DNA of 64,000 nt, from contig JBILOY010000002.1 in the NCBI GenBank assembly GCA_044374195.1, positions 93,924 to 157,923 on the forward strand. The letters are read 5' to 3'. The notes beneath the pieces were generated by a model. That model ran no database searches, was not told the origin of the DNA, and was given only the letters and a program-made list of their open reading frames with translations. The DNA comes from CAIKZY01 sp044374195. GTDB lineage: Bacteria; Actinomycetota; Actinomycetes; S36-B12. Below, one piece after another: positions 1 to 8,167 of the stretch; the stretch's first letter is position 1, and each line of letters starts with the position of its first letter. Both the position numbers and the translations under genes were made by a program.

Positions 1-1940
1 CCGCCATCGGTCGCGATGGTGATCACGTCGGCCGCAACCTCGGAGACAACACCAGCAGTCTTCGCGGTGATGATGTCGCCGGCGTCGTATGCCGCACGGA
101 ACTCCATGCCGGTACCGACGAGCGGTGCCTCGGCGCGCAGCAGCGGAACTGCCTGGCGCTGCATGTTGGAGCCCATCAGTGCGCGGTTGGCGTCGTCGTG
201 CTCGAGGAACGGAATCATCGAGGTAGCGACTGACCACAGCTGACGCGGTGAAACATCCATGTAGTCGACATCCTTGGGCAGGATGTAGTCGACCTCTCCG
301 CCCTTGCGACGAACGAGCACGCGATCGTCGAGCATGATGCCCGTGCCGTCGATGTTCGTGTTCGCCTGCGCCACGACGTGGGTGTCTTCCTCATCGGCAG
401 TCAGGTAATCGATCTGATCGGTGACCTTGCCGTTGACGACCTTGCGGTAGGGGGTCTCGACGAAACCGAACGCATTGATGCGCGCGTAGGTGGCGAGCGA
501 GCCGATCAGGCCGATGTTCGGGCCTTCTGGGGTCTCGATCGGGCACATGCGGCCGTAGTGCGAGGGGTGAACGTCGCGGACCTCGAAGCCTGCGCGCTCA
601 CGCGACAGACCGCCTGGGCCCAGTGCCGACAGACGACGCTTGTGGGTCAGGCCCGCGAGCGGGTTGGTCTGATCCATGAACTGCGACAGCTGCGACGTGC
701 CGAAGAACTCCTTGATGGAGGCGACGACCGGGCGGATGTTGATCAGGGTCTGCGGCGTGATGGCCTCGACGTCCTGCGTGGTCATGCGCTCGCGAACGAC
801 GCGCTCCATGCGGGACAAACCGGTGCGGATCTGATTTTGGATCAGCTCACCGACGGTACGAAGACGACGGTTGCCGAAGTGGTCGATGTCATCGGTCTCA
901 ACGCGGATCTCGCCACGCTCGGACTCCATGCTGACGATGCCGGCATGCAGGCAGACGATGTACTCGATCGCAGCGGCGATGTCATCAACGGTGAGCACGC
1001 TCTGGTTAAGCGGTGCGTCGATGCCCAGCTTCTTGTTGATCTTGTAACGACCGACCTTCGCGAGGTCGTAACGCTTCGGATTGAAGTAGAAGTTGTCGAG
1101 CAGGTTGCGTGCGTTCTCAACCGTGGGGGGTTCTCCCGGACGCAACTTGCGGTAGATGTCGAGCAGTGCGTCTTCCTGGGTGGCGATGTGATCCTTCTCG
1201 AGGGTCGCCATGAAGGTCTCGTACTTGCCGAAGCGCTCGACGATCTGCTCGTGGCTCCAGCCAAGGGCCTTGAGAAGAACGGTGACGGGCTGCTTGCGCT
1301 TGCGGTCAACGCGGACGGCAACGAGATCCTTCTTGTCAATCTCGAACTCGAGCCATGCGCCACGGCTCGGGATGATCTTGGCGATGAAGACGTCCTTGTC
1401 GCTGGCCTTATCGACCGAACGCTCAAAGTACGCGCCGGGCGAACGCACGAGCTGCGAGACAACCACGCGCTCGGTGCCGTTGATAACGAAGGTGCCCTTG
1501 TCGGTCATGAGCGGGAAGTCGCCCATGAACACGGTCTGGCTCTTGATCTCGCCAGTCTCGTTGTTCATGAACTCAGCCGTGACGAACAGCGGTGCGGAGT
1601 AAGTGAAGTCCTTGTCCTTGCACTGCTCGATCGTGTACTTCGGCGGCTCGAAGCGGTGATCGCGGAACGAGAGGCTCATCGCACCGGCGAAGTCCTCGAT
1701 CGGGCTGATCTCCTCGAAGATCTCGGTCAGGCCAGAGACCTGCGGGATCTCAGTGGTGCCACTGGCGAGCGCCGCGGACACACGGGCCTTCCAGAGGTCA
1801 TTGCCGAGCAGCCAGTCGAAACTGGCGGTCTGCAGAGCCAGGAGATCCGGTGCGGCCAGGGGCTCGCGGATCTTGGCGAAGGATGCCCGGTGGAGTCCGG
1901 GGGAAAGGGGCGTGACGTCCGTTGAACGCGAGGCGGTCAA
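1..1940 (-). CDS. rpoB: RNA polymerase beta subunit, 5' part (gene runs off the left edge)
   Basis: Catalytic-core subunit of RNA polymerase. About 646 N-terminal residues are visible; the rest of the gene and presumably rpoC lie beyond base 1. The reading begins with a TTG codon (1940-1938) preceded by GGAAGGA at a good distance, and the N-terminus then reads into the family motif SFAKIREPL and, further on, SPIEDFAGAMSLSF and KSQTVFMGDFPLMTDKGTF. The rifampicin-resistance region GTSQLSQFMDQTNPLAGLTH followed by KRRLSALGPGG lies near residues 414-442; the positions equivalent to E. coli D516, H526 and S531 (about D423, H433, S438) are wild type, which predicts rifampicin sensitivity. It is separated from rplL by a terminator and about 430 bp, so it probably has its own promoter plus read-through. 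Confidence 0.97.
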   Translation of the reverse strand, partial: MTASRSTDVTPLSPGLHRASFAKIREPLAAPDLLALQTASFDWLLGNDLWKARVSAALASGTTEIPQVSGLTEIFEEISPIEDFAGAMSLSFRDHRFEPPKYTIEQCKDKDFTYSAPLFVTAEFMNNETGEIKSQTVFMGDFPLMTDKGTFVINGTERVVVSQLVRSPGAYFERSVDKASDKDVFIAKIIPSRGAWLEFEIDKKDLVAVRVDRKRKQPVTVLLKALGWSHEQIVERFGKYETFMATLEKDHIATQEDALLDIYRKLRPGEPPTVENARNLLDNFYFNPKRYDLAKVGRYKINKKLGIDAPLNQSVLTVDDIAAAIEYIVCLHAGIVSMESERGEIRVETDDIDHFGNRRLRTVGELIQNQIRTGLSRMERVVRERMTTQDVEAITPQTLINIRPVVASIKEFFGTSQLSQFMDQTNPLAGLTHKRRLSALGPGGLSRERAGFEVRDVHPSHYGRMCPIETPEGPNIGLIGSLATYARINAFGFVETPYRKVVNGKVTDQIDYLTADEEDTHVVAQANTNIDGTGIMLDDRVLVRRKGGEVDYILPKDVDYMDVSPRQLWSVATSMIPFLEHDDANRALMGSNMQRQAVPLLRAEAPLVGTGMEFRAAYDAGDIITAKTAGVVSEVAADVITIATDG

Positions 1941-2313
1941 GATGGTCCTTCCGAGGCGCTTTTGGCTGGGCCGCGCCGCTCTCTCATGACCGTTAACCCG
2001 ATATGTCAAATGACGTACCGGGTGAGAGGAGTTAGAAAGGGCAGCGCAAAGCGGCAGCATACCTGAGAAGGCAAGCCGCTGTCGACCCCGGCCCCGATTG
2101 TCCGAAATTCCTCGATTGCACCTTTTGCGATGGCTCCGACAGTGAAACCAGCGACCTGCGGGTGAATCCTCGAACTTCGGGTCGTGCACGCGGGGGAAAA
2201 ACCAACTGCGCAGGAGGATGGTTACCCGAAAAGCCTTGGGAGTCAAGCACAAAGCACCGCGCTGTGACCAAAGTGAGACCTAATCCAGTCCGAATGCCCC
2301 AATTCGGGCGCGC
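1941..2313. other. rplL-rpoB intergenic region
   Basis: About 370 bases with no convincing gene on either strand; short open frames here have no recognisable product. On the minus strand, TATGCT (2061-2056) could be a -10 for rpoB, with a TCGACA-like hexamer about 18 bases upstream, and TTGACT lies further upstream. These are weak matches. The region most likely holds the rpoB promoter and leader RNA. Confidence 0.5.
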
Positions 2314-2340
2314 AAAAGGGCGCCCCCGCTGGGGACGCCC
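2314..2340 (-). terminator. Rho-independent terminator/attenuator after rplL
   Basis: On the minus strand a 10-bp GC-rich stem (GGGCGTCCCC, loop AGC, GGGGGCGCCC) is followed directly by TTTT, 28 bases past the rplL stop. It probably attenuates rather than blocks transcription into rpoB, as is known for the rplJL-rpoBC arrangement; the partial read-through is inferred. Confidence 0.8.
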
Positions 2341-2368
2341 TTCGCGGGCAGCCGAAGCTGCGAGAAAA

Positions 2369-2761
2369 CTACTTAACGGTGACCTTGGCGCCAGCTGCTT
2401 CGAGCTGTGCCTTTGCCTTCTCGGCGGCCTCCTTGTTGACCTTCTCCAGAACAGCGGTGGGTGCTGCCTCCACGAGATCCTTGGCCTCCTTGAGACCGAG
2501 GCTGGTGAGTGCGCGCACCTCCTTGATGACCGGAATCTTGTTGTCGCCGCCCGACTCGAGGATGACGTCGAACTCATCCTGGTCGCCGCCGGCTGCGCCA
2601 GCGTCGCCGCCGCCTGCCGGTGCTGCTGCAACTGCCATGGCAACCGGTGCGGCTGCGGTGACGTCGAAGGTCTCTTCGAACATCTTCACGAACTCAGAGA
2701 GCTCGATGAGGGACATTTCCTTGAATGCGTCAAGCAGATCTGTGGTGCTGAGCTTCGCCAT
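2369..2761 (-). CDS. rplL: 50S ribosomal protein bL12 (L7/L12)
   Basis: Stalk protein that recruits translational GTPases; several dimers bind the L10 C-terminal helix. The 130 residues show the expected parts: N-terminal dimerisation domain beginning MAKLSTTDLLDAFKEM, an Ala/Gly-rich hinge around residues 35-60, and the C-terminal domain with EFDVIL, IPVIKEVR and GLKEAKDLVE, the surface that contacts EF-Tu and EF-G. Start ATG has GAAAGGA upstream. It follows rplJ by 60 bp and is followed by a terminator. Confidence 0.98.
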   Translation of the reverse strand: MAKLSTTDLLDAFKEMSLIELSEFVKMFEETFDVTAAAPVAMAVAAAPAGGGDAGAAGGDQDEFDVILESGGDNKIPVIKEVRALTSLGLKEAKDLVEAAPTAVLEKVNKEAAEKAKAQLEAAGAKVTVK

Positions 2762-2821
2762 GATGGCGTCCTTTCGGTAAAGCCGGCCAAAAACCCGAGG
2801 GCGGCCGGATGGTGTTGGGCT

Positions 2822-3508
2822 CTAGCCCTCGGTGGTTTCCTCAGCGGCTGCTTCTGCAACTGCCTCGGTGGTTTCTACGGCTGCTGCCTCATCGGCAACA
2901 ACCTCGGCTGCTTCGACAACTGCCTCGTCGGCAACTGCTTCGGCGGGTGCGGCCTCGACCGGGGCGGCGGGTGCAGCAGCTGCTGCGCCCGGGTTCGCCT
3001 CGAGCTTGGTCTGCAGGGCGCCAAGTGCGCGGGCTGTCTTGGCAAGCGGTGCCGCGAACAGGGCTGCTGCCTGCGACTGCTTTGCCTTCATGGCTCCGGC
3101 GAGCTTGGACAGGAGAACCTCGCGCGACTCAAGGTCGGCAAGCTTGTTGATGTCGGATGCACTCAGCGGCGCACCGTCCATGATGCCGCCCTTGATGACC
3201 AGGGCGGGATTCTCCTTTGCGAAGTTACGAATTGCCTTTGCGGCATCAACGGCATCGCCCTTAACGAAGGCGATAGCGCTGGGACCGGCAAGCAGGTCGT
3301 CGAGACCGGCAACGCCGGCTTCCTTCGCTGCGATCTTGGTCAAGGTGTTCTTGACGACCGCGTAGGTGACCGTGGTGCCGAGGTTACGACGCAGCGTCTT
3401 TAGCTGCGCGACGCTCAGTCCGCGGTACTCAGTGAGCACTGCCGCACTTGACGTGCGGAAGTGGTCGGCGAGCTCGGCGACAGTATTCGCCTTGTCAGGC
3501 CGTGCCAT
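2822..3508 (-). CDS. rplJ: 50S ribosomal protein uL10
   Basis: Base of the ribosomal stalk; binds 23S rRNA and carries L12 dimers. I chose ATG 3508 (protein MARPDKANTVAELADHF) because AAAGGAG sits just upstream and the open frame above it falls in the leader RNA. The conserved core (AVLTEYRGL, VVKNTLTKIA, AIAFVKGD) fills residues 1-175. After it comes an unusual tail of about 50 residues made almost only of Ala, Glu, Val and Pro, ending EETTEG, which makes the protein (228 aa) longer than the usual 165-180 aa. Translation is probably controlled through the leader. Confidence 0.96.
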   Translation of the reverse strand: MARPDKANTVAELADHFRTSSAAVLTEYRGLSVAQLKTLRRNLGTTVTYAVVKNTLTKIAAKEAGVAGLDDLLAGPSAIAFVKGDAVDAAKAIRNFAKENPALVIKGGIMDGAPLSASDINKLADLESREVLLSKLAGAMKAKQSQAAALFAAPLAKTARALGALQTKLEANPGAAAAAPAAPVEAAPAEAVADEAVVEAAEVVADEAAAVETTEAVAEAAAEETTEG

Positions 3509-3536
3509 GGGGCTCCTTTCATATGCCCCGACAAGC

Positions 3537-3665
3537 AAAACGCCCCGGCGCAGGCGCACGGGGCAACACCGCTTTCGCGGTCTTTCCAGTTCACCTACGC
3601 GGGCCGTCCGCCTGAGCGGAGCCTTCGACCCTTTCTTTCGAAAGGGCGACCAGCGGTCTTTGGTG
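3537..3665 (-). promoter_or_regulatory. Ribosomal protein L10 leader with attenuator hairpin
   Basis: The minus strand upstream of rplJ carries elements typical of actinobacterial L10 leaders: ACCAAAGACCGCTGGT (3664-3649), a hairpin CCCTTTC/GAAAGGG (3646-3629) and GCCCGCGTAGGTGA further downstream. The last element is a hairpin GCCCCG...CGGGGC (3564-3542) followed by GTTTT, which looks like an intrinsic attenuator before the rplJ ribosome binding site. Known L10 leaders bind L10(L12)4 for autoregulation; that this one does so is inferred. Confidence 0.75.
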
Positions 3666-3721
3666 GGATCAGATTAGGGGGCCGATGGGCACGGCGGCAA
3701 ATCCGTCCCCGGGCAAGCGAA

Positions 3722-3747
3722 GAGGGGGTGGCCGAAGCCACCCCCTC
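3722..3747 (-). terminator. Hairpin downstream of the liv operon
   Basis: GAGGGGGTGGC, loop TTCG, GCCACCCCCTC: an 11-bp perfect stem with a stable UUCG-type loop, about 40 bases past the livK stop. The following tract on the minus strand (TTCGCTT) is only weakly T-rich, so it may serve as a 3' stability hairpin as well as a terminator. It also separates liv transcription from the rplJ leader. Confidence 0.65.
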
Positions 3748-3788
3748 CCCTGAAGTTTTCCCTTAAGGGAGCAACTACGAGCTTTCCC

Positions 3789-5066
3789 TTACGGGAGCAA
3801 CTTCTTAGTCGGGCCAACCTGCTTGTACACGGCCTTCTTGGCGCCACCGGTCGGTGCACTGGTAGCCAGCATCACGTAGTCGGTGAGGCGACCGAGGGTT
3901 CCGGCCGAGTCGTACTGACCCATCCAGTAACCGGTGAGGCCCTGGTGAGAGGTCTTCGTGACGACCAGCGGAACCGCGGCCGCCGAGCGGAAGCTCGATG
4001 CCTTGGTCTGCAGGGCGTTCAGCAGGCCCTTGCGGGTGAGATCGGGGCCAGCGGCCTTGATCGCCTGTGAGAGCACGTATGCGGTGTTCACGCCGTAGTA
4101 CGTGTAGAAGTTCCACGGGAGACCACTGGCCTCGACGAGGGTCTTCATCTGAGCTACGTACGGGTTACCGAGATCGGTGATCGGAGTCAGGAAACTGGGG
4201 GTGTACATCTTGTTCATCAGGGCCGGGGCCGCAGCACCGAGGATGCCCTTGATGATCGTGGGCTCGGAACCAACCGAGGTAACCATCCAGGTCGGCGCGA
4301 AGCCCACCTTGGCCGACGTGGCCAGGAGTGCTGCGGTGGCCTGGGTGATGCCGAAGAAGGTGACCAGCTGGCAGCCGGCCGTCTTCATCTTCACGACCTG
4401 CGAGGCGAAGCCCGCAGCGATGTTCGCAGCAGCGAACGAGGTGGTCGTCGTGAAGTCCATTCCGGCAGCCTTGAAGCCATTCGAGGCGTCAATGCCGAAG
4501 TCGCCGTCCTGGTACATGAAGCAGCGCTTGAGACCGCTCAGCGAGGAGGTGTTCTGGATGTAGTACGCCATTGCCTTGGCCTCAACGGCGTAGGACGGCA
4601 GGTACGGAATCGTGGTCGGGTACTTCTTCGCGTTGCCGAACTGCGAGGCGCCGGTATTGATGAAGACGTCCGGAACGTTGCGCGTGTTCAGGGTGTCAAT
4701 CACAGTGGAGTGCTGATCGGTGCCGAAGGCGCCATACATCGCGAAGATCTTGTCGCTCAGCAACAGTGCGCTGGTCTGCGCCTGCGTGGTCGCCGGGTTG
4801 TACATGTCGTCCTTGGCGACGAACTTGATCTTGCGGCCATTGATGCCGCCGTTCTTGTTCACGTAGTCGAAGTACGCCTGGGCAGCCTGCGGGATGTACA
4901 GGTAACCCGCCGACGCCGGACCGGTCTGCGGCGAGGTCGAGCCGATAACGATCTGGGTCTTCGAGACACCGGGATCGGCGGCCTGCGAGGGAACTGCGAG
5001 GCCCACGGCTCCCACAGCGACGGCTGCGGTTGCGGCCAGCCCCTTGACGATCATTGACTTCTTCAC
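3789..5066 (-). CDS. Branched-chain amino acid/amide-type ABC transporter, substrate-binding protein
   Basis: Extracytoplasmic ligand-binding protein of the LivK family (periplasmic binding protein type 1 fold). I chose GTG 5066 because AAGGAG lies 5 bases upstream and the protein then starts with a classic Sec signal: VKKSMIVKG, a hydrophobic Ala/Val/Gly stretch and SQA before ADPGVSK (about 29 residues). The mature part has the family start KTQIVIGSTSPQTGPAS and the segment QAYFDYVNKNGGINGRKI. There is no lipobox Cys. It is last in the liv operon, 121 bp after livM, possibly with separate expression. Ligand unknown: amino acids, amides or urea are all possible in this family. Confidence 0.88.
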   Translation of the reverse strand: MKKSMIVKGLAATAAVAVGAVGLAVPSQAADPGVSKTQIVIGSTSPQTGPASAGYLYIPQAAQAYFDYVNKNGGINGRKIKFVAKDDMYNPATTQAQTSALLLSDKIFAMYGAFGTDQHSTVIDTLNTRNVPDVFINTGASQFGNAKKYPTTIPYLPSYAVEAKAMAYYIQNTSSLSGLKRCFMYQDGDFGIDASNGFKAAGMDFTTTTSFAAANIAAGFASQVVKMKTAGCQLVTFFGITQATAALLATSAKVGFAPTWMVTSVGSEPTIIKGILGAAAPALMNKMYTPSFLTPITDLGNPYVAQMKTLVEASGLPWNFYTYYGVNTAYVLSQAIKAAGPDLTRKGLLNALQTKASSFRSAAAVPLVVTKTSHQGLTGYWMGQYDSAGTLGRLTDYVMLATSAPTGGAKKAVYKQVGPTKKLLP

Positions 5067-5184
5067 GTGCACTCCTTGGCTTGGGAGCCGCACGCCACAT
5101 TCATCCGGGATTTGCCCAGATGACCCCTGGCGTACGACTCAGATTCGTGAAGGCTAACTGTTCACAGGGCCTTCTGTCACCACT

Positions 5185-5204
5185 TTGCTACCGACGAGTA
5201 GCAA
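5185..5204. other. Inverted repeat at the livM stop codon
   Basis: TTGCTAC-N6-GTAGCAA, a perfect 7-bp stem overlapping the livM stop. No T-tract follows. It sits between the membrane and ATPase genes and the binding-protein gene, where an RNA-processing hairpin could raise livK levels relative to the rest; that role is inferred. Confidence 0.45.
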
Positions 5205-6576
5205 CTTTGCGCCAGCCGGCGCCAAGCAATCCCATGACCCCGCCAGGGGCAATAAGCACGACCAACACGAGGAGGAGTCCGTAGGCCAGGCTGGGCAGGC
5301 TATTGGTGACCTGCTCACTCCAGCCCCGCTCACCTGCCAGATTCGATACCGCCGCAGGCAGGCCCACGAGCAGCACGGCGCCGATCACCGCGCCGAGGAG
5401 TGAGCCTCGGCCGCCCAGCACTACGCCCACGAGCAGGGAGAGTGACAGGGCAACGCCATAGGCGCCAGGGCCCACGTAGGTCAGGATCTGGGCGAAGACG
5501 GCACCAGCCAGCGCTGCGAACAAACTGCTGACCACGAAGGCTGAAACCTTCGAGGCCGCTGGCGAGATGCCCGAGAGTGCCGCGGCGATCGGATCATCAC
5601 GGACGGCCTTCCAGACGCGGCCTTGCCGTCCGCGCACCAGGTTCAGCGCGATGAAGCCGGCGATGCAGGCCACGGCGATCGACACCGAGGCCTGCCACTG
5701 CTCGAGCACGAAACCGACATCGGTGACAGTGCCCGAGGGAGTCGAGGAGATCGCGGAAGGAGACGGAAGCGGGGCGGTCTCACCGGTGGCAGTTGACCCT
5801 GCGCCCGTGACGTCATCAACAGTCAGCATGTCGTCGGGCGCGGTTGTTCCGGTGACGTCATCAACGGTGAGCATGTCTTCCGATGAAGCAGAACCCGTCA
5901 CATCATCGCCAGTGAGCATGTCTTCCGCTGCGCCCGCACCGGTGACGTCGTCGACCGTGAGCATGTCCTCGGAGCCGGCGGCATCCGAGGGTGACGAGGT
6001 TCCGCCCGAGAGCGCCGCTTCCAGGGCCGCAGCATCACTCTCAGCGGCCGCATCGACCTCAGCTGCGCTCTCAGCCGCGTAGCCACCCTCGGGATATGGA
6101 ACCGTGATCATCAGGCCCTGGCTTCCGCCGAGCAGGCCGGGGAATCGTGCGGCAATGGACGGCAGGCCGACGGCGATGCCAAGCGTGAGGCCAGCGAGAT
6201 ACGGGCCTCGCAATCGTGCGGCAAGCAGACCGATGATCAAGCCGGCGATCACTCCCCCGAGACCGGCGAAGATCACCGAGTACACGGCATTCCACTGCAT
6301 GCCAAGGATCGGAACCGTCTGCCAGTTGAGACTGGTCACAGCGAAGACGTAACCGCCCACGGCCATCAATGCACCGTTGCCGAGCGACACCTGGCCAGAG
6401 AGGCCGACCAGGATCACCATTCCGAACATTGCCGTGGCGTACATCGCCGCGAGTGCGAGGTAGTAGCTCACTAGCGGTTCGACCATGAAGTTCAGACGTG
6501 ACAGGACGAACCAGATCACGATGAACAGCGGGGCGTGAACGAGCAGGCGGGAATTTCGCAGCCAAGTAGGCATCAC
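5188..6576 (-). CDS. livM: Branched-chain amino acid-type ABC transporter permease, LivM-like, with a repeat-bearing insertion
   Basis: Membrane subunit (LivM/BPD_transp_2 family), 462 aa against about 300-360 for most relatives. Residues 1-165 hold about five membrane segments and the family signature LGNGALMAVGGYVFAV and GLTLGIAVGLPSIAARFPG. Between GGSQGLMITVPYP and GFVLEQWQASVSIAVA (about residues 165-280) there is a hydrophilic Ala/Ser/Asp/Glu-rich insertion with four 15-residue repeats of the form EDMLTVDDVTG plus four variable residues. The second half (GRVWKAVRDDPIAAALSGI, the EAA-loop region, and later helices) is normal, so the protein should still fold as a permease. It overlaps livH by one base. 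Confidence 0.88.
   Translation of the reverse strand: MMPTWLRNSRLLVHAPLFIVIWFVLSRLNFMVEPLVSYYLALAAMYATAMFGMVILVGLSGQVSLGNGALMAVGGYVFAVTSLNWQTVPILGMQWNAVYSVIFAGLGGVIAGLIIGLLAARLRGPYLAGLTLGIAVGLPSIAARFPGLLGGSQGLMITVPYPEGGYAAESAAEVDAAAESDAAALEAALSGGTSSPSDAAGSEDMLTVDDVTGAGAAEDMLTGDDVTGSASSEDMLTVDDVTGTTAPDDMLTVDDVTGAGSTATGETAPLPSPSAISSTPSGTVTDVGFVLEQWQASVSIAVACIAGFIALNLVRGRQGRVWKAVRDDPIAAALSGISPAASKVSAFVVSSLFAALAGAVFAQILTYVGPGAYGVALSLSLLVGVVLGGRGSLLGAVIGAVLLVGLPAAVSNLAGERGWSEQVTNSLPSLAYGLLLVLVVLIAPGGVMGLLGAGWRKVATRR
5807..5986. repeat. Four 45-bp in-frame tandem repeats inside livM
   Basis: Units begin at 5807, 5852, 5897 and 5942 (plus-strand reading begins GTGACGTCATCAAC, with variants). Spacing is exactly 45 bp, so each unit encodes 15 residues and keeps frame. 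The ED/DDMLTxDDVTG part is conserved and the last four residues vary (AGAA, SASS, TTAP, AGST). Because the core differs mostly at synonymous or spacer sites, the peptide seems to have been kept under selection after duplication. Confidence 0.9.
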
Positions 6577-7454
6577 TACACCGCCCTCGACTTACCGCGA
6601 CCGAAAACGCCGCCAGGGCGCACGACCAAGGTGATGGCCAGCAGGATCAGCACGATGATCGGTGCATCGCCGGCCTCTCCATAACCCGTGACGAGAGCAA
6701 GCACCAAGCCTGTGCCAATGCCGAATGCCACGGCACCGATAAGACTGTCGAGTCCGCCGACCACTGCAGCGGTGAAGGCGAAGATCAGCAGGATGTCGAA
6801 GCTGTTCGGCGACAGGCTTGCCGTAGGTGCAACAAGCACGCCGGCCACTGCTCCCACGACACCTGCCAGTGCCCAGCCGAATGCCAGCATGCGATTGACA
6901 CGGATACCCGACAACTTTGCGACCTCGGGATTGAAGGCCGAGGCACGCATGGAAAGTCCGAGTGATGTGCGAGTAAACAGCAGCGTGAGTGCAACGACTA
7001 GCACTGCCGTAACTGCGTAGACGAGCACGTCGTACCAGGAGATCGGCCAGATGCGCCCGGCGATCTCAAGGCCGTTGTTCGCGACCGGTGGCGGGAAGGA
7101 CCGCGGCTCACCGCCCCAGATCATGGATGCGAGCGCCTGCAAGGAGATCAGTACACCGAAGGTCGCAATGATCGACCCCGACGTATCAAGACGCTGCACC
7201 GGCCGAAGTACGAGCGCGTAGACGATCAAGCCGAGGATGCCTCCGCCTATCAGGCCGGCTAGCAATGCGAGGAACCACGAGCCGGTCGCCTGCTGCACAG
7301 CCAATGCGATGAATGTCGTGAACATCGCCTGGCCGACCTGAGCGAAGTTCACGATTCGAGTCGAGCGCCAGACAAGAACAAGGGCGAGGGCGAACAGCGC
7401 GATGACCGCACCGCTAGAGAAGCCACCAAGGAGGTAGTCGATGAATGTCGTCAT
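6576..7454 (-). CDS. livH: Branched-chain amino acid-type ABC transporter permease, LivH-like
   Basis: Second membrane subunit, 292 aa, normal length for LivH. Begins MTTFIDYLLGGFSSGAVIAL and has the family motif STRIVNFAQVGQAMF near residues 31-45; about eight hydrophobic segments follow, and SLGLSMRASAFNPEVAKLSG (about residues 168-187) is the cytoplasmic loop that contacts the ATPases. Its stop overlaps the livM start by one base, so the two permeases are probably translationally coupled and form a heterodimer. Confidence 0.93.
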   Translation of the reverse strand: MTTFIDYLLGGFSSGAVIALFALALVLVWRSTRIVNFAQVGQAMFTTFIALAVQQATGSWFLALLAGLIGGGILGLIVYALVLRPVQRLDTSGSIIATFGVLISLQALASMIWGGEPRSFPPPVANNGLEIAGRIWPISWYDVLVYAVTAVLVVALTLLFTRTSLGLSMRASAFNPEVAKLSGIRVNRMLAFGWALAGVVGAVAGVLVAPTASLSPNSFDILLIFAFTAAVVGGLDSLIGAVAFGIGTGLVLALVTGYGEAGDAPIIVLILLAITLVVRPGGVFGRGKSRAV

Positions 7455-7462
7455 GTCAGCGC

Positions 7463-8167
7463 CTACGACCCGAGGTACGCATTGCGTAGTTCGTCATCGG
7501 CCGCGATCTCTTCCGCTGTGCCAACCCGAACTACCGTGCCGAGGTTCATGATGATGCCGGTCGTGGCCACGCGAAGCGCTGTCACTGCGTTCTGCTCCAC
7601 CAGCAGAACTGCGAGGTTCTTCTCGCGCGCCAACTGATTCACCAATTGCAGGATCTGCGTAACGATCAGCGGTGCGAGGCCGAGTGACGGCTCATCAAGA
7701 AGTAGGCAGGTGGGATCGCACATCAGTGCGCGACCGATCGCCAGTTGCTGACGCTCACCGCCACTGAGGGTGTCGGAACGCATGCGCCGACGCTCGGCCA
7801 GCACGGGAAACATGTCATAGATCTCGGCCGAGGTTGCCTTGCGCTCCGCGCTCGGACGCCAGAGTCCGCCCAGATGCAGGTTCTCCTCGACAGTGAGTTC
7901 GGGGATCGTCGAACGCCCTTCAGGAATCAACGCCATGCCGGAGCGCACGATGTCCTCGGGCGCGCGGCCGGTGACCCGAACACCATCGAGTTCTGCCGAG
8001 CCGGACTGTGGCTTCACCAATCCCGCGAGAGTGCGCATCAAGGTGGACTTGCCTGCGCCATTGGCGCCGATCACCGCGGTGACCTCGCCACGCGGCACGA
8101 CGAGGCTCACGCTGTCGAGTGCCTGAACTGCGCCGAAGCTCACGCTCAGTTGCTTAACCTCAAGCAT
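7463..8167 (-). CDS. livF: Branched-chain amino acid-type ABC transporter ATPase, LivF-like
   Basis: Cytoplasmic ATPase, 234 aa. Walker A GANGAGKST (about residues 33-41), signature LSGGERQQLAIGRAL (about 135-149) and Walker B CLLLDEPSLGLAP (about 156-168) are intact, followed by the switch region VLLVEQNA. The short C-terminus and the motif SLGLAP are typical of LivF rather than LivG. It overlaps the livG stop by one base and is followed by livH after 8 bp. Confidence 0.93.
   Translation of the reverse strand: MLEVKQLSVSFGAVQALDSVSLVVPRGEVTAVIGANGAGKSTLMRTLAGLVKPQSGSAELDGVRVTGRAPEDIVRSGMALIPEGRSTIPELTVEENLHLGGLWRPSAERKATSAEIYDMFPVLAERRRMRSDTLSGGERQQLAIGRALMCDPTCLLLDEPSLGLAPLIVTQILQLVNQLAREKNLAVLLVEQNAVTALRVATTGIIMNLGTVVRVGTAEEIAADDELRNAYLGS

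Noticed and set aside
378..1925. 515-codon plus-strand open frame
   Set aside because: It is antisense to rpoB; its composition (Asp/Leu/Val/Gly-rich) is that of a reverse-complement shadow in high-GC DNA, and the minus frame gives a perfect RpoB.
2162..3403. 413-codon plus-strand open frame rich in Cys and Gly
   Set aside because: Antisense to rplL and rplJ; Cys/Gly richness is produced by the Ala/Glu-rich tail of L10 read backwards.
5146..5166. Possible Rex operator between livM and livK (CGTGAA...TTCACA)
   Set aside because: The half-sites are 9 bases apart rather than 4, so the site does not fit Rex geometry.
5567..6082. Repetitive plus-strand frame opposite livM and a CRISPR-like look of the 45-bp repeats
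   Set aside because: Units are contiguous without unique spacers, in frame with livM, and no cas genes are near; they are coding tandem repeats.
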